Shown: piece after piece, positions 22,257 to 31,251 of the stretch
How the letters are laid out: the number at the start of each line of letters is the position of its first letter
Numbering within the stretch: position 1 is the stretch's first letter
NCBI RefSeq assembly: GCF_003432065.1
Contig: NZ_QWDE01000001.1
Span: 372,001 to 436,000, forward strand
Length of the DNA: 64,000 nucleotides
Direction of reading: 5' to 3'
Source of the DNA: Mucilaginibacter terrenus
GTDB taxonomy: Bacteria; Bacteroidota; Bacteroidia; Sphingobacteriales; Sphingobacteriaceae
Translations under genes and position numbers: made by a program
The notes under the pieces: generated by a model
Seen by the model: the letters and a program-made list of their open reading frames with translations, nothing else
The model's database searches: none
What the model was told of the DNA's origin: nothing

Positions 22257-24569
22257 ATGTATAAAAAAATTTCTGCCCTGCTGCTTGCTTTTGCCGTAAC
22301 TACAACAATTGTTAATGCCCAGGACACAGACCCATATATGGGTATTATCCCGGCGCCGGTATCTGTAAAAAAAGCGGCAGGTATGTTTGTCTTGAGCCAG
22401 GAAACCCGCATTCAGGCAGATACGCCTAACAACAAAGCAGTAGTATTTTTCTCTAATTACCTGCGCGACCATATGGCCTACAACAAACAAGTAGGTCTGC
22501 GTAACGCAAATGCAACATCAAACAGCATTTATTTAACTTCTACTGGGACGGAAGGCCTGCCTGTTGAAGGTTACCGCCTTACCATAACACCGCAGCAAAT
22601 TACAGTTGCAGGGAAAGGGGTGGGGCTGTTTTACGGAATACAAAGCCTAATACAATTGCTACCTGCAGAACGCGCGGCAATTGCTAAAATACCAGCTGCT
22701 ACTATAGAAGACTACCCACGCTTTGGGTATCGGGGCCAAATGCTTGATGTGTGCCGCCATTTCTTTTCGGTGGAGTTCATCAAAAAGTACATCGATCTGA
22801 TGGCTGCTTATAAGCTCAATAATTTTCATTGGCACTTAACCGATGACCAGGGCTGGCGTATAGAAATAAAGAAATATCCACGGTTAACACAGGTAGCCAG
22901 CGTTCGCGCGCAAACGGTAATCGGTAACTACCGCGACCGCAACCCGCAACAATATGATAATACACCCGTTAGCGGCTTCTACACACAAGACCAGATACGA
23001 GATGTAGTGAAGTATGCAGCTGATAGGTACATAACTGTGGTGCCCGAAATAGAGATGCCGGGCCATGCGCAGGCGGCCCTGGCAGCGTTTCCGGAGTTAA
23101 GCTGCGACCCTAAGCTGGATTACAAGGTAGCGGAAACATGGGGAGTATTTAATAATATTTATTGTCCGTCTGAAAAGACGTTCAGCTTTTTGCAGGATGT
23201 ATTGACGGAAGTAATAGACCTGTTCCCGAGTAAATACATACACATTGGTGGTGATGAAGCTCCAAAAACCGTTTGGAAGAATTCTAAGTTCTGCCAGGAT
23301 TTGATCAAAAGGCTTAACTTAAAAGACGAGCATGGCTTGCAAAGCTACTTTATCCAGCGGATGGAAAAGTTTGTGAACAGCAAAGGCCGCAGTATAATAG
23401 GTTGGGATGAGATATTGGAGGGGGGTCTTGCGCCTAATGCCACTGTAATGAGCTGGCGCGGAGAAGAAGGCGGCATTGCAGCAGCCCAGCAAAACCACGA
23501 TGTAATTATGACGCCATCAAGCCAGGGGCTTTACCTTGACCATACACAGGGTAAGCTTAACCAGGAGCCTTTGGGTATTGGCGGCAACGCACCTATTTAT
23601 AAAACCTATGCTTATAACCCTACACCTGCGGTATTAACACCTGCCCAGCAAAAACATATTGTGGGTGTACAATCTAACCTGTGGACGGAATATATAACTA
23701 CCGAGAATAAGGTGGAATACATGCTGCTACCGAGAATGCTCGCCGTAGCGGAAGTAGCCTGGTCGCCAATTGCTAACAAGAACTTAAAGGATTTCTCTGA
23801 AACGCGCTTGCCTGGTCACCTTGCCTGGTTAGATGCCAATGATTACAACTTCCGTGTGCCGCCAGCAATTGGCGGTAAAGATACTACGATAATAGCAACG
23901 CAATATACTGTAGACCTGAAGTCGCCGGTTAAGGGTGCTAAGATTTATTACACTGTAGACGGTTACACGCCGCGAGAAACGGAGATGGAGTACACCAAAC
24001 CGATGACCTACCAGGTACCTATTGACCAATACCGCGAAATACAAACCATTGTGGTTACACCAGGTGGTAAGCGCAGTCCAATTACCAAAACTACCATTTA
24101 CAATAAAGCCCCTTTGCCTGCCGTTGCTTATAACGGTAACAATATGGGACTTAAATACCAGGTATCTGCAGGAACTTATGTGAACACAACCCAAGTAAAT
24201 TCGGCAGCGGTTATTGATACAGGTATTGCTAAGAGCTTCCAGACGGCTAACAGCGCGTTTAAAAAGTCTTTTAGTAAATACGGCGTTGTTTACAATGGAT
24301 ATGTTAAGGTAGATCAGGACGGCACTTACGGGTTCTCTACTTCTTCCGTCAACGGATCTGTGCTGTATATTGATGATATCCCGGTGGTGGATAACGATGG
24401 CCGCCACGGGCAATGGGAGCAGGGAAGCGCGGTGCCGTTGTTAAAAGGCTTTCATAAACTTACCATCAAGTATGTTGATTCGAGTTTGAGCACCAGCACG
24501 CTACGCGTTTACATGACCATACCGGGCAAACCAAAAGGTGAGCTATCGCCAGACATGCTTTACTATTGA
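22257..24569 (+). CDS. Exported GH20 beta-N-acetylhexosaminidase
   Basis: A 770-residue exported enzyme that releases terminal GlcNAc or GalNAc. The signal peptide is MYKKISALLLAFAVTTTIVNA. It is followed by a GH20 N-terminal domain and the GH20 barrel with DVCRHFFSVEFIKKYIDLMA, NNFHWHLTDDQGWRIEIK and the catalytic pair D333-E334 in HIGGDEAPK. W/Y residues of the active site (GWDEILEGG, MSWRGEEGG, NLWTEYI) are present. The C-terminal ~220 residues contain a chitobiase C-terminal segment (YYTVDGYTPRETEMEY) and a PA14-like domain (YNGYVKVDQDGTYGFSTS). Likely periplasmic or outer-membrane, acting on chitin fragments or glycans. Confidence 0.93.
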   Translation: MYKKISALLLAFAVTTTIVNAQDTDPYMGIIPAPVSVKKAAGMFVLSQETRIQADTPNNKAVVFFSNYLRDHMAYNKQVGLRNANATSNSIYLTSTGTEGLPVEGYRLTITPQQITVAGKGVGLFYGIQSLIQLLPAERAAIAKIPAATIEDYPRFGYRGQMLDVCRHFFSVEFIKKYIDLMAAYKLNNFHWHLTDDQGWRIEIKKYPRLTQVASVRAQTVIGNYRDRNPQQYDNTPVSGFYTQDQIRDVVKYAADRYITVVPEIEMPGHAQAALAAFPELSCDPKLDYKVAETWGVFNNIYCPSEKTFSFLQDVLTEVIDLFPSKYIHIGGDEAPKTVWKNSKFCQDLIKRLNLKDEHGLQSYFIQRMEKFVNSKGRSIIGWDEILEGGLAPNATVMSWRGEEGGIAAAQQNHDVIMTPSSQGLYLDHTQGKLNQEPLGIGGNAPIYKTYAYNPTPAVLTPAQQKHIVGVQSNLWTEYITTENKVEYMLLPRMLAVAEVAWSPIANKNLKDFSETRLPGHLAWLDANDYNFRVPPAIGGKDTTIIATQYTVDLKSPVKGAKIYYTVDGYTPRETEMEYTKPMTYQVPIDQYREIQTIVVTPGGKRSPITKTTIYNKAPLPAVAYNGNNMGLKYQVSAGTYVNTTQVNSAAVIDTGIAKSFQTANSAFKKSFSKYGVVYNGYVKVDQDGTYGFSTSSVNGSVLYIDDIPVVDNDGRHGQWEQGSAVPLLKGFHKLTIKYVDSSLSTSTLRVYMTIPGKPKGELSPDMLYY

Positions 24570-24591
24570 TACATTCCCCCCTAATTATAAA

Positions 24592-25338
24592 ATGAATGCA
24601 AAGTACAATTATTTCATAGCCGCTTGCTGCACCTTAGTGGTAGCTTGCGGTTCCGACGAAAAGAAGCCGACAAATATTAGCTCGGTAGTAGCTACGGCAA
24701 AACCTTCGCTTATGGAGCCATTCCGGTTTCATAAAGCAATTGAAGTGGCACCCGGGCAAACTTACGACGTAGTAAGCTGGGGTCGTGGATCAAAGTCAGC
24801 TGGCGCATACGCGATATTACATTCAGATTCGGCCAATATAAAGTACACTACCACCACCGGCGATCTGGATGGTAATATCACTGATGTTTACAACGCCGAT
24901 ATGGACCTGGATGGTAATCCCGAGATCCTGATCCAATCCAAAGGCAAGGACACCGTGAACTATGCCAAAGTGTATGCCTTCGAGTTTAATAACAACGATG
25001 CTAACAAGCTGGATTTCCCGCGGCTCACCAGCTCGCAGCGGAAAGGTTACCGGGGTAACGATAACTTCTATATCAAAGAAGGTAAACTTATCCGGGAGTT
25101 TCCTATTTACAGCAGTAACGATAGTACCGCTACTCAAACAGGGGCCAAGCGTTTATTGGAGTACAGCCTTCATGGTAATGATTTTACAGTTAAGCAGCTC
25201 AGTAAAGATTCTACCAGCGTTGCTGCTCCTGTCAAACAAGAAGCTAAAAAAACTGAACCGGAAAGGAAGCAAACCAGCGCTAAGAAATCATCAAGAAAGA
25301 AATCGGAGACGAAAAAACGCAGGCACAGGAGGAGGTAG
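24592..25338 (+). CDS. Lipoprotein with very basic C-terminal tail
   Basis: A 248-residue lipoprotein. MNAKYNYFIAACCTLVVACGS has a lipobox VVAC. The central region has one clear acidic repeat (GDLDGNITDVYNADMDLDGN followed by PEILIQSKG), reminiscent of FG-GAP/VCBS calcium-binding blades. The last ~45 residues are extremely basic (QEAKKTEPERKQTSAKKSSR and RKKSETKKRRHRRR), unusual for a lipoprotein. Such a tail could bind nucleic acid, LPS or peptidoglycan; that is inference. The start at 24592 is used because the lipoprotein signal starts there. It follows the GH20 gene by 22 nt on the same strand, so the two may form an operon. Its stop abuts that of the convergent DUF72 gene with no gap. Confidence 0.7.
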   Translation: MNAKYNYFIAACCTLVVACGSDEKKPTNISSVVATAKPSLMEPFRFHKAIEVAPGQTYDVVSWGRGSKSAGAYAILHSDSANIKYTTTTGDLDGNITDVYNADMDLDGNPEILIQSKGKDTVNYAKVYAFEFNNNDANKLDFPRLTSSQRKGYRGNDNFYIKEGKLIREFPIYSSNDSTATQTGAKRLLEYSLHGNDFTVKQLSKDSTSVAAPVKQEAKKTEPERKQTSAKKSSRKKSETKKRRHRRR

Positions 25339-26058
25339 TTAACCCACAATTGTTAACATTTCTCTGGCGTTATCTATCGCGTAAGCTTCTATATCGTTAT
25401 TAAAGTAAAACCACGCTTCGGCAGTGGTTTTGTTGTTTTTAATGGTATCAACCACTTGTCGCAGCGCTTGTGTACTGTAAGCAGACCTATACACATCCGG
25501 CACCCCATGGAAACGATAATAAACGGATGGTGTGTTTTGAATAACCTCCTGCGGCAGTAAAGGGTGGCTCATGCCGCAAAAGCTGATATTGTGAGCTGCA
25601 AGTGTATCAAATATTTGGGGTTGCCACCACGAAACATGCCTGGGCTCCAGCACGTTTTTAAAGGCTGGGTTCAGGGCATTCAGTATCTTGCCAAGCTTTT
25701 CATCTGTGTAGTTGTAACTTGGCGGTAGCTGAAAAAGCACCGGCCCAAGTTTATCCTGCAAACCACTGTTTATGGTGTCATAAAAGCTGGTAAGCATCTG
25801 GGTCGTATCATTAAACTTCTTGTAATGCGTAATAGCTTTCGGCGCTTTCACCGCGAACCTGAAGTTTGCAGGACTGGTATAATACCACTTTTGCAGGAAT
25901 GAAAGCTGCGGAAAACGATAGAAGGTAACGTTAAGCTCAAGTGTGCTGAAGTGCTGAGCGTAGAAGTTGAACCATTTGGTCATCGCCAGCTTCTCCGGAT
26001 AGAATTTACCCCGCCAATGCTTATAATGAAAACCCGAACAGCCAATATGCCAATCCAT
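25339..26058 (-). CDS. DUF72 family protein
   Basis: A 239-residue TIM-barrel-like protein of the DUF72 (YecE) family. It begins MDWHIGCSGFHYKHWRGKFY and contains LNVTFYRFPQ, FRFAVKAPKAITHYKK and YYRFHG followed by EAWFYFNNDIEAYAIDNAREM. The family is linked to tRNA or base metabolism in some proteins, but function is unknown. ATG 26058 is preferred because the conserved domain begins there. The TGTTTCG-heptamer element copy B lies upstream at 26146-26346. Confidence 0.88.
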   Translation of the reverse strand: MDWHIGCSGFHYKHWRGKFYPEKLAMTKWFNFYAQHFSTLELNVTFYRFPQLSFLQKWYYTSPANFRFAVKAPKAITHYKKFNDTTQMLTSFYDTINSGLQDKLGPVLFQLPPSYNYTDEKLGKILNALNPAFKNVLEPRHVSWWQPQIFDTLAAHNISFCGMSHPLLPQEVIQNTPSVYYRFHGVPDVYRSAYSTQALRQVVDTIKNNKTTAEAWFYFNNDIEAYAIDNAREMLTIVG

Positions 26059-26145
26059 AATAGGTAAAAAAATGGCCTGGAAAATTGTTTCAGAAAACAA
26101 AGGCAGATTGACGATGTCAGGCGATAGGGATAATGCTCTTCCAGG

Positions 26146-26346
26146 AGTGTTTCGGTTGGCAAAAGCGAAACACCCGCAACAGTGATTTTAGCTAACTTAT
26201 TAAAGATCAGATTTTTGTAAATTAAAGCGAAACAGACCGAAACAGTACAAAAGCTTTAAATACTATTAATAAACGATTGTATGGCAATAAGTTATATGTT
26301 TTACAGCGTTTGTCTATCTTAAAGCGAAACACCCGGGGGCGAAACA
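26146..26346 (-). repeat. Dispersed TGTTTCG-heptamer element, copy B
   Basis: Read on the minus strand, this repeats the architecture of copy A. First box (26346-26321): two direct heptamers 15 bp apart. Second box (26250-26224): two direct heptamers 10 bp apart, 26 of 27 bases identical to copy A. Third box (26181-26146): an inverted pair TGTTTCG/CGAAACA. Spacers of ~70 and ~42 bases differ between copies. It lies between the AraC regulator gene and the DUF72 gene and fills most of the 324-base gap. In both copies the inverted box is nearest the downstream gene. Confidence 0.75.
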
Positions 26347-26382
26347 GTTAAGCTCATGTCTACTACTTAAATCCATTCACCT

Positions 26383-27306
26383 CTATAAGGTCGCCATGTT
26401 GGTGTTCGCCGTTCTGTACATCACAGGCGACACACCAGTGCTTTTCTTAAAAAAGCTGGTGAAGTAAGCAGGTTCCTCAAAGCCAAGCGCGTTGGCTACC
26501 TGTGCAATGCTCCAGTCGGTATGTTTTAAAAGCGCGTTGGCTTCTTTTAAAATTCGCTCTGATATGTGCTGCGTGGTGGTCTTACCGGTAATTTCCTTAA
26601 CTGACCTGTTTAGGTGGTTGGTATGTACTGCCAGGCTTTGCGCAAAGTCCTGTGCAGAATTAAGGTTTAGATCCTTGCCAGATGGGTCTATCGGGAATTG
26701 CCTTTCTAACAGTTCCAGAAACCGGGTAGTTATTCTTGCAGCAGCGCTTGCGTTGGGCTCAAACGTATTTACAGGAGACATCTTCAGCGCTTCGTGCATA
26801 AGTACTTGCAGGTAGTTACGCAGCAGGTCGTACTTATGTATATACTCGCCGTCCATCTCTTCCATCATTCTTCGCAGCAGCCCGGTCAAAAATGTAAGTT
26901 GCGCCTCATCAGGAAAAACGATGTGACTGCCGCCCGGCTTGAACATGGCGAAATCATGTAAAATACTGTTTCTTCCCTGCGATTCGATAAACGCCTGGGA
27001 AAACAGGCAAAACCAGCCTTTCTGTTCGCCCGGGCCAGACTCCCATGATGAGGTAACAGACGGGCTGGAAAACACCAGGGCGGGGCGGTCAACTATTACC
27101 TGCTTGTCGGTATAATGCATTTTCCCCTTGCCAAGTATCAGTACTATCTTATAAAAATCACGGCGGCTAAACGGACTCCTCATCTTACAGGGTTCACGTA
27201 AAAACACGTTAAAATGCCCTTGTCCGGTATTGTTCTCCGAAAATATTTTCTGATTAGCTACCGGGTGTGTTTGATAGAATTCTGCCAGGGTTTCTATGTT
27301 CTGCAT
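26383..27306 (-). CDS. AraC-family transcriptional regulator
   Basis: A 307-residue regulator with an N-terminal cupin-like sensing domain (about 20-180) and a C-terminal double helix-turn-helix. DFAQSLAVHTNHLNRSVKEI is the first HTH and WSIAQVANALGFEEPAYFTS with FFKKSTGVSPVMYR is the second; the latter is the AraC signature. The ATG at 27306 is preceded by a -7 element only 3 nt away. It is divergent from a DHA2 transporter. A 14-bp direct repeat spaced 21 bp apart between them fits AraC half-sites. Ligand unknown; a compound exported by the transporter is the natural guess. Confidence 0.9.
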   Translation of the reverse strand: MQNIETLAEFYQTHPVANQKIFSENNTGQGHFNVFLREPCKMRSPFSRRDFYKIVLILGKGKMHYTDKQVIVDRPALVFSSPSVTSSWESGPGEQKGWFCLFSQAFIESQGRNSILHDFAMFKPGGSHIVFPDEAQLTFLTGLLRRMMEEMDGEYIHKYDLLRNYLQVLMHEALKMSPVNTFEPNASAAARITTRFLELLERQFPIDPSGKDLNLNSAQDFAQSLAVHTNHLNRSVKEITGKTTTQHISERILKEANALLKHTDWSIAQVANALGFEEPAYFTSFFKKSTGVSPVMYRTANTNMATL

Positions 27307-27309
27307 AAA

Positions 27310-27317
27310 CAAAGGTA
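27310..27317 (-). promoter_or_regulatory. -7 element 3 nt before the AraC gene
   Basis: Minus strand TACCTTTG (perfect TAnnTTTG), TTT, then ATG. Confidence 0.5.
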
Positions 27318-27377
27318 ATAAACTGTTTGATTTTTATAATTGAATTTGACGGAGCGATGATGTTAATAGAGCCTATT

Positions 27378-27412
27378 GTTTGAAAATTATAAAATGCTGC
27401 TTGAAAATCACA
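27378..27412 (+). promoter_or_regulatory. Direct repeat, probable AraC binding sites
   Basis: GTTTGAAAATTATA (27378-27391) and GCTTGAAAATCACA (27399-27412) agree at 11 of 14 positions and start 21 bp apart, two helical turns. They lie between the divergent AraC and MFS genes, about 24 nt upstream of the MFS -7 element. Confidence 0.55.
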
Positions 27413-27435
27413 AGTGTAAAGTAACAGTGCAGCTA

Positions 27436-27443
27436 TACTTTTG
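27436..27443 (+). promoter_or_regulatory. -7 element 5 nt before the MFS gene
   Basis: TACTTTTG (perfect TAnnTTTG), CCGAC, then ATG at 27449. The direct repeat at 27378-27412 lies just upstream, in an activator-like position. Confidence 0.5.
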
Positions 27444-27448
27444 CCGAC

Positions 27449-29008
27449 ATGGAAACGGGCTTCAGAAAATGGATCATCGTTGTAACGATCATCACCTCCA
27501 CAATTATTGAATTGATAGATACTACTATTGTGAACGTATCTATAAACACCATGAGTGGCAATTTAGGTGCGTCGCTTGAGGATACGGCCTGGGTAATAAC
27601 GTCCTATGCAATTGCTAACGTTATCATCATCCCTATGACAAGCTTTTTAGCCGAGAAGATTGGGCGAAAGCAATACTACATTGGGTCTATTCTTCTGTTT
27701 ACCCTTGCTTCGGCCCTGTGCGGGTTTTCGCATGGTTTATGGGAGTTGGTTGCTTTCCGTTTTTTCCAGGGTATTGGCGGCGGCGCTTTGCTATCCACTT
27801 CGCAGTCCATCCTTTTTGAAACCTTCCCTCCAAAAGAACGGGGCACTGCCAGCGGTATTTTCAGCCTCGGCGTCATTATCGGTCCGTCCATAGGCCCTGT
27901 ATTGGGCGGTTACATAGTAGATAATCTTTCCTGGCAGTGGATCTTCTATGTTAATATTCCTATTGGATTAATGGCGGCACTTTTATCTTACATATATCTA
28001 AGGCCGACCAAAAAATCCGATAACGACCGTAGTATAGATTGGCTAGGCATCTTTTTATTAGCCGTAGGTGTTGGCGCGTTGCAGGTGGTGCTGGAACGCG
28101 GGGAGACGGACGACTGGTTCTCGGCCAACTATATCGTTCTGCTAACTATTATTTCCGTGCTGTCTTTAGCGATATTGATCTGGTGGGAATTGCGGATTGA
28201 ACATCCTGTTATTAATCTCCGAGTGTTGAAGAGCACCACACTGTCCATCTCCGCTATCATGACCTTTGTATTAGGGTTTGGGCTATTCAGCGCAGTATTT
28301 GTTTTCCCCTTGTATTCGCAACGGCTTATTGGCTACTCTGCATTTCAAACAGGAACCATGTTGTTGCCGGGTACACTTATGGCTGCAATGGTGTCGCCTT
28401 TTTTGGGTAAGATGCTGCAAAGCGGTATACGGCCACAATACCTTATTATAGTAGGGTTTGGCCTTTCGGCTATATTCGGGTACATGATGTCGGGCTCAAA
28501 CCTGCAAACGGGGGGCGCTTACTTCTTTATCCCGCTTATTTTTAGGGGGCTGGGAGCGGCTCTTTTGATAGTACCGTTAACTGCCCTTGCTGTGTCAGAC
28601 CTTAAGCCGGCTGATATACCACAGGGTGCCGCGTTAAATAACATGATGCGCCAAATGGGAGGGTCCTTTGGTATAGCGCTCATCAACACCTACATCGCAC
28701 ACCGTGCTGCTGCCAATCGTGTCGCGCTCATTGCCCATGTAACCGCCTCAGATCCGCAGACTACCGGGCGCATGCAGTCGTTCATTAAAAACTTTATGGC
28801 GCACGGTGCCACCTATCTCAATGCGGTTAAGCAAGCTTTTGGCGCATTAGAAAATACGGTTGTGCGGCAAACATTCTTGCTAAGCTATATGGACGCTTTT
28901 ATGTTGCTGGCCATTTTGAATGCCTGCTGTATACCTTTGGTGATCATCACCATTAAGAAAAGGTCTGCACAGGCTGCAAATACCAAAGTAGTTGTTTCAG
29001 ACCATTAA
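27449..29008 (+). CDS. DHA2-family MFS drug/efflux transporter
   Basis: A 519-residue inner-membrane transporter with about 14 hydrophobic segments. The DHA2 signature LIDTTIVNVSINTMSGNLGA is in helix 1. The family motif A is in the first loop (FLAEKIGRKQYY). Motif C-like residues GVIIGPSIGPVLGGYIVDNL are in helix 5. It resembles EmrB, but no HlyD/EmrA membrane-fusion gene or TolC gene is adjacent, so it may act alone or with distant partners. The divergent AraC regulator and the direct repeat between them suggest substrate-induced expression. The mRNA is probably leaderless. Confidence 0.9.
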   Translation: METGFRKWIIVVTIITSTIIELIDTTIVNVSINTMSGNLGASLEDTAWVITSYAIANVIIIPMTSFLAEKIGRKQYYIGSILLFTLASALCGFSHGLWELVAFRFFQGIGGGALLSTSQSILFETFPPKERGTASGIFSLGVIIGPSIGPVLGGYIVDNLSWQWIFYVNIPIGLMAALLSYIYLRPTKKSDNDRSIDWLGIFLLAVGVGALQVVLERGETDDWFSANYIVLLTIISVLSLAILIWWELRIEHPVINLRVLKSTTLSISAIMTFVLGFGLFSAVFVFPLYSQRLIGYSAFQTGTMLLPGTLMAAMVSPFLGKMLQSGIRPQYLIIVGFGLSAIFGYMMSGSNLQTGGAYFFIPLIFRGLGAALLIVPLTALAVSDLKPADIPQGAALNNMMRQMGGSFGIALINTYIAHRAAANRVALIAHVTASDPQTTGRMQSFIKNFMAHGATYLNAVKQAFGALENTVVRQTFLLSYMDAFMLLAILNACCIPLVIITIKKRSAQAANTKVVVSDH

Positions 29009-29179
29009 CGGCTCATTGTACAATATATCACTGCATGATGTGTTAACATTTATTTGGACATCATGAATGACAATACCTCATCGCAAAAAACACCGTTAAA
29101 TACAGGTAAATAGTAATTTACAAGCGCTGCTCTTTTTCATACAAGCGCTTACCTCAAATATTATTTGCAAATTTGTTTA

Positions 29180-31225
29180 ATGCACTTTTTGTACCCGGCT
29201 TTTCTTTTTGCGCTGCTTACACTTGCTATCCCGGTGCTGGTACACCTGTTTAATTTCAGGCGTTATAAAAAGGTATATTTCAGCAATGTACAATTCCTAA
29301 AAGAGGTGCAGGAGCAGCAGGCCTCGCGTAGAAACATTAAAGAGCGTTTGATACTTGCGGCCCGTATGCTGGCACTTGCTTTTTTGGTATTTGCCTTTGC
29401 GCGCCCATACATTCCGGGAGACGATGCCGTTAACGCCGGCAAACAGCAGGCAATTAGCATTTTTGTAGATAACTCTTATTCGATGCAAACCCTTAGCCGG
29501 GAAGGCAGCTTGCTGGATGAAGCCAAACAGAAAGCCAAGCAAATAGCTTCAGCATACTCCATTAACGACCGTTTCCAGCTGCTTACGCAGGATTTTGAGG
29601 GAAAGCACCAGCGCATGCTTAGTCGCGACGAGTTTAATGACGCGGTGGATGCTATTAAGATAAGCCCGCAAAGCCGCACCTTGCCGCAGGTTACCGCCCG
29701 TATGCAAAGCCTGCTGGATATGCAGCCCGGTACAGTAAAACGTGGATATATCCTGTCCGATTTTCAAAAGAACATATCTGCCGGCGACGCTAACAAAACC
29801 GATGTACCCATGAGCCTGGTGCAGCTGAAGGCGCAGGAACTGCCCAATGTGGCGGTAGATTCGGTTTGGCTGGTGAACGCCATACACCGCCCCGGCGAAA
29901 CCGAAAAGATGCTGGTGCGGCTGCACAATTATGCCGGCAAATCAGCAGAAAAAGTACCCCTTAAATTAACCATAAACGGTATACAAAAAGCGCTGGGCAG
30001 CTTTACCATTGCCGCAAGGTCAACACAAATAGATACATTGAGCTTTTCGGGACTGCAGCCGGGCTGGCAAAACGGCGAAATACAGCTGCAGGATAATCCC
30101 GTAGTGTTTGACAATAATTTTTACTTCAGTTTTAATGTAAGCAGCAGGCAGCCGGTGTTACTGGTAGATGGCGGCATGCCAAACAAATACCTCAATGCCG
30201 TATTCAGTGCGGACCCGTTCTTTGCTGTAAAGCGTGAGCAGGATGGCAATGTCGACTACGCTTCGTTAAATACATATCCTTTGATTGTCCTAAGCGATAT
30301 CAAAAGTGTCTCCGCAGGTCTAGCCCAGCAGTTGAAAGTTTATGTATCTAAAGGCGGTACGCTGATGGTGTTCCCCGCGGCAGACGCTGATGTAAATAGC
30401 TATCGTTCGTTATTGCAGCCTTTGGGCGCGGCTTATCCCGAAAAACTGGTAACTACCAACGCTAAGGTTGGCTCGCTAAACCTGCAAAGCCCGGTGTTTA
30501 AAAACACTTTTGAAGCTGTCCCGCAAAATCCCGACTTGCCTGCTGTAAAGAAATACTACTCGCTTGCCAGCGGTACCGGCACCGCCGAGAGCCTGATGAA
30601 ACTGCAAACCGGGGATGCTTTCTGGTCGGGCTATGCTCATGGCAGAGGCAAGATGTATGTAGCTGCAGTTCCACTGAACGAGGAATACAGTAACCTGCCG
30701 GTACATGCTCTGTTTGTGCCTGTGATGTTCCGTATAGCTATTCTCGGCGGGCATGATCAGCCTTTGTTCTACACGCTCGGTAACAATCAGCCAATCGAAA
30801 CGGTTCCGCTCCAATCAACCGAGAAGCAACAGGTAAAACTGGTTAAAGGCAACCAGACCATAATACCAGAGGTACGGCAGCAGGAGGGAAGCACAACGCT
30901 TTACCTGCCCGATCAGCTAAACAGCACCGGCTTGTACCTGCTTAAAAAACAGGATAGTACAGCAGCCGTGCTGGCCTTTAATGATAATCGCAGTGAAAGC
31001 GACCTGAGTTATTTTTCCGCGAGTGACCTGGGGAAGGTTTTTGGCCGTAAGGCAACTTTACTGCAGGGCGAAAAGCTTAATGTGAACAATATCAACAGTG
31101 CTGAAAATTCGGGACTGCAATTATGGAAACTTTGTATAATTTTGGCTTTGATATTTTTGGCCGCCGAAACGTTACTCATCCGGTTCTATAAAACTGATAG
31201 GAGCTACGCACAGCAGCCGGGATAA
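29180..31225 (+). CDS. BatA-like protein with vWA-type domain
   Basis: A 681-residue membrane protein. The N-terminal MHFLYPAFLFALLTLAIPVL is the BatA/aerotolerance-regulator N-terminal helix. A second helix, ARMLALAFLVFAFARPYIPG, follows at about 60-80. A vWA-like domain begins with a MIDAS-type DNSYS (D97) and continues to about 280, then a long extracytoplasmic region leads to a final helix (LWKLCIILALIFLAAETLL). The gene is standalone, without the MoxR/BatB/BatC/BatD genes of a full Bat operon. Start chosen at 29180 because the family N-terminus begins there. It precedes the dihydroorotase-like gene by 26 nt. Confidence 0.85.
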   Translation: MHFLYPAFLFALLTLAIPVLVHLFNFRRYKKVYFSNVQFLKEVQEQQASRRNIKERLILAARMLALAFLVFAFARPYIPGDDAVNAGKQQAISIFVDNSYSMQTLSREGSLLDEAKQKAKQIASAYSINDRFQLLTQDFEGKHQRMLSRDEFNDAVDAIKISPQSRTLPQVTARMQSLLDMQPGTVKRGYILSDFQKNISAGDANKTDVPMSLVQLKAQELPNVAVDSVWLVNAIHRPGETEKMLVRLHNYAGKSAEKVPLKLTINGIQKALGSFTIAARSTQIDTLSFSGLQPGWQNGEIQLQDNPVVFDNNFYFSFNVSSRQPVLLVDGGMPNKYLNAVFSADPFFAVKREQDGNVDYASLNTYPLIVLSDIKSVSAGLAQQLKVYVSKGGTLMVFPAADADVNSYRSLLQPLGAAYPEKLVTTNAKVGSLNLQSPVFKNTFEAVPQNPDLPAVKKYYSLASGTGTAESLMKLQTGDAFWSGYAHGRGKMYVAAVPLNEEYSNLPVHALFVPVMFRIAILGGHDQPLFYTLGNNQPIETVPLQSTEKQQVKLVKGNQTIIPEVRQQEGSTTLYLPDQLNSTGLYLLKKQDSTAAVLAFNDNRSESDLSYFSASDLGKVFGRKATLLQGEKLNVNNINSAENSGLQLWKLCIILALIFLAAETLLIRFYKTDRSYAQQPG

Positions 31226-31251
31226 CATTAAACCCACCACAAGCAGCGCTA

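Noticed and set aside
313..26346. TGTTTCG elements as a CRISPR array or insertion sequence ends
   Set aside because: Too few units, unequal spacers and mixed orientations for CRISPR; no transposase gene, target-site duplication or terminal inverted repeat is visible.
29040..29085. Inverted repeat CATGATGT / ACATCATG before the BatA gene
   Set aside because: Eight-bp arms around a long loop in AT-rich sequence; expected by chance at this length.
29063..29113. 16-codon ORF MNDNTSSQKTPLNTGK
   Set aside because: Too short, no promoter or ribosome binding signal; not supportable as a gene.
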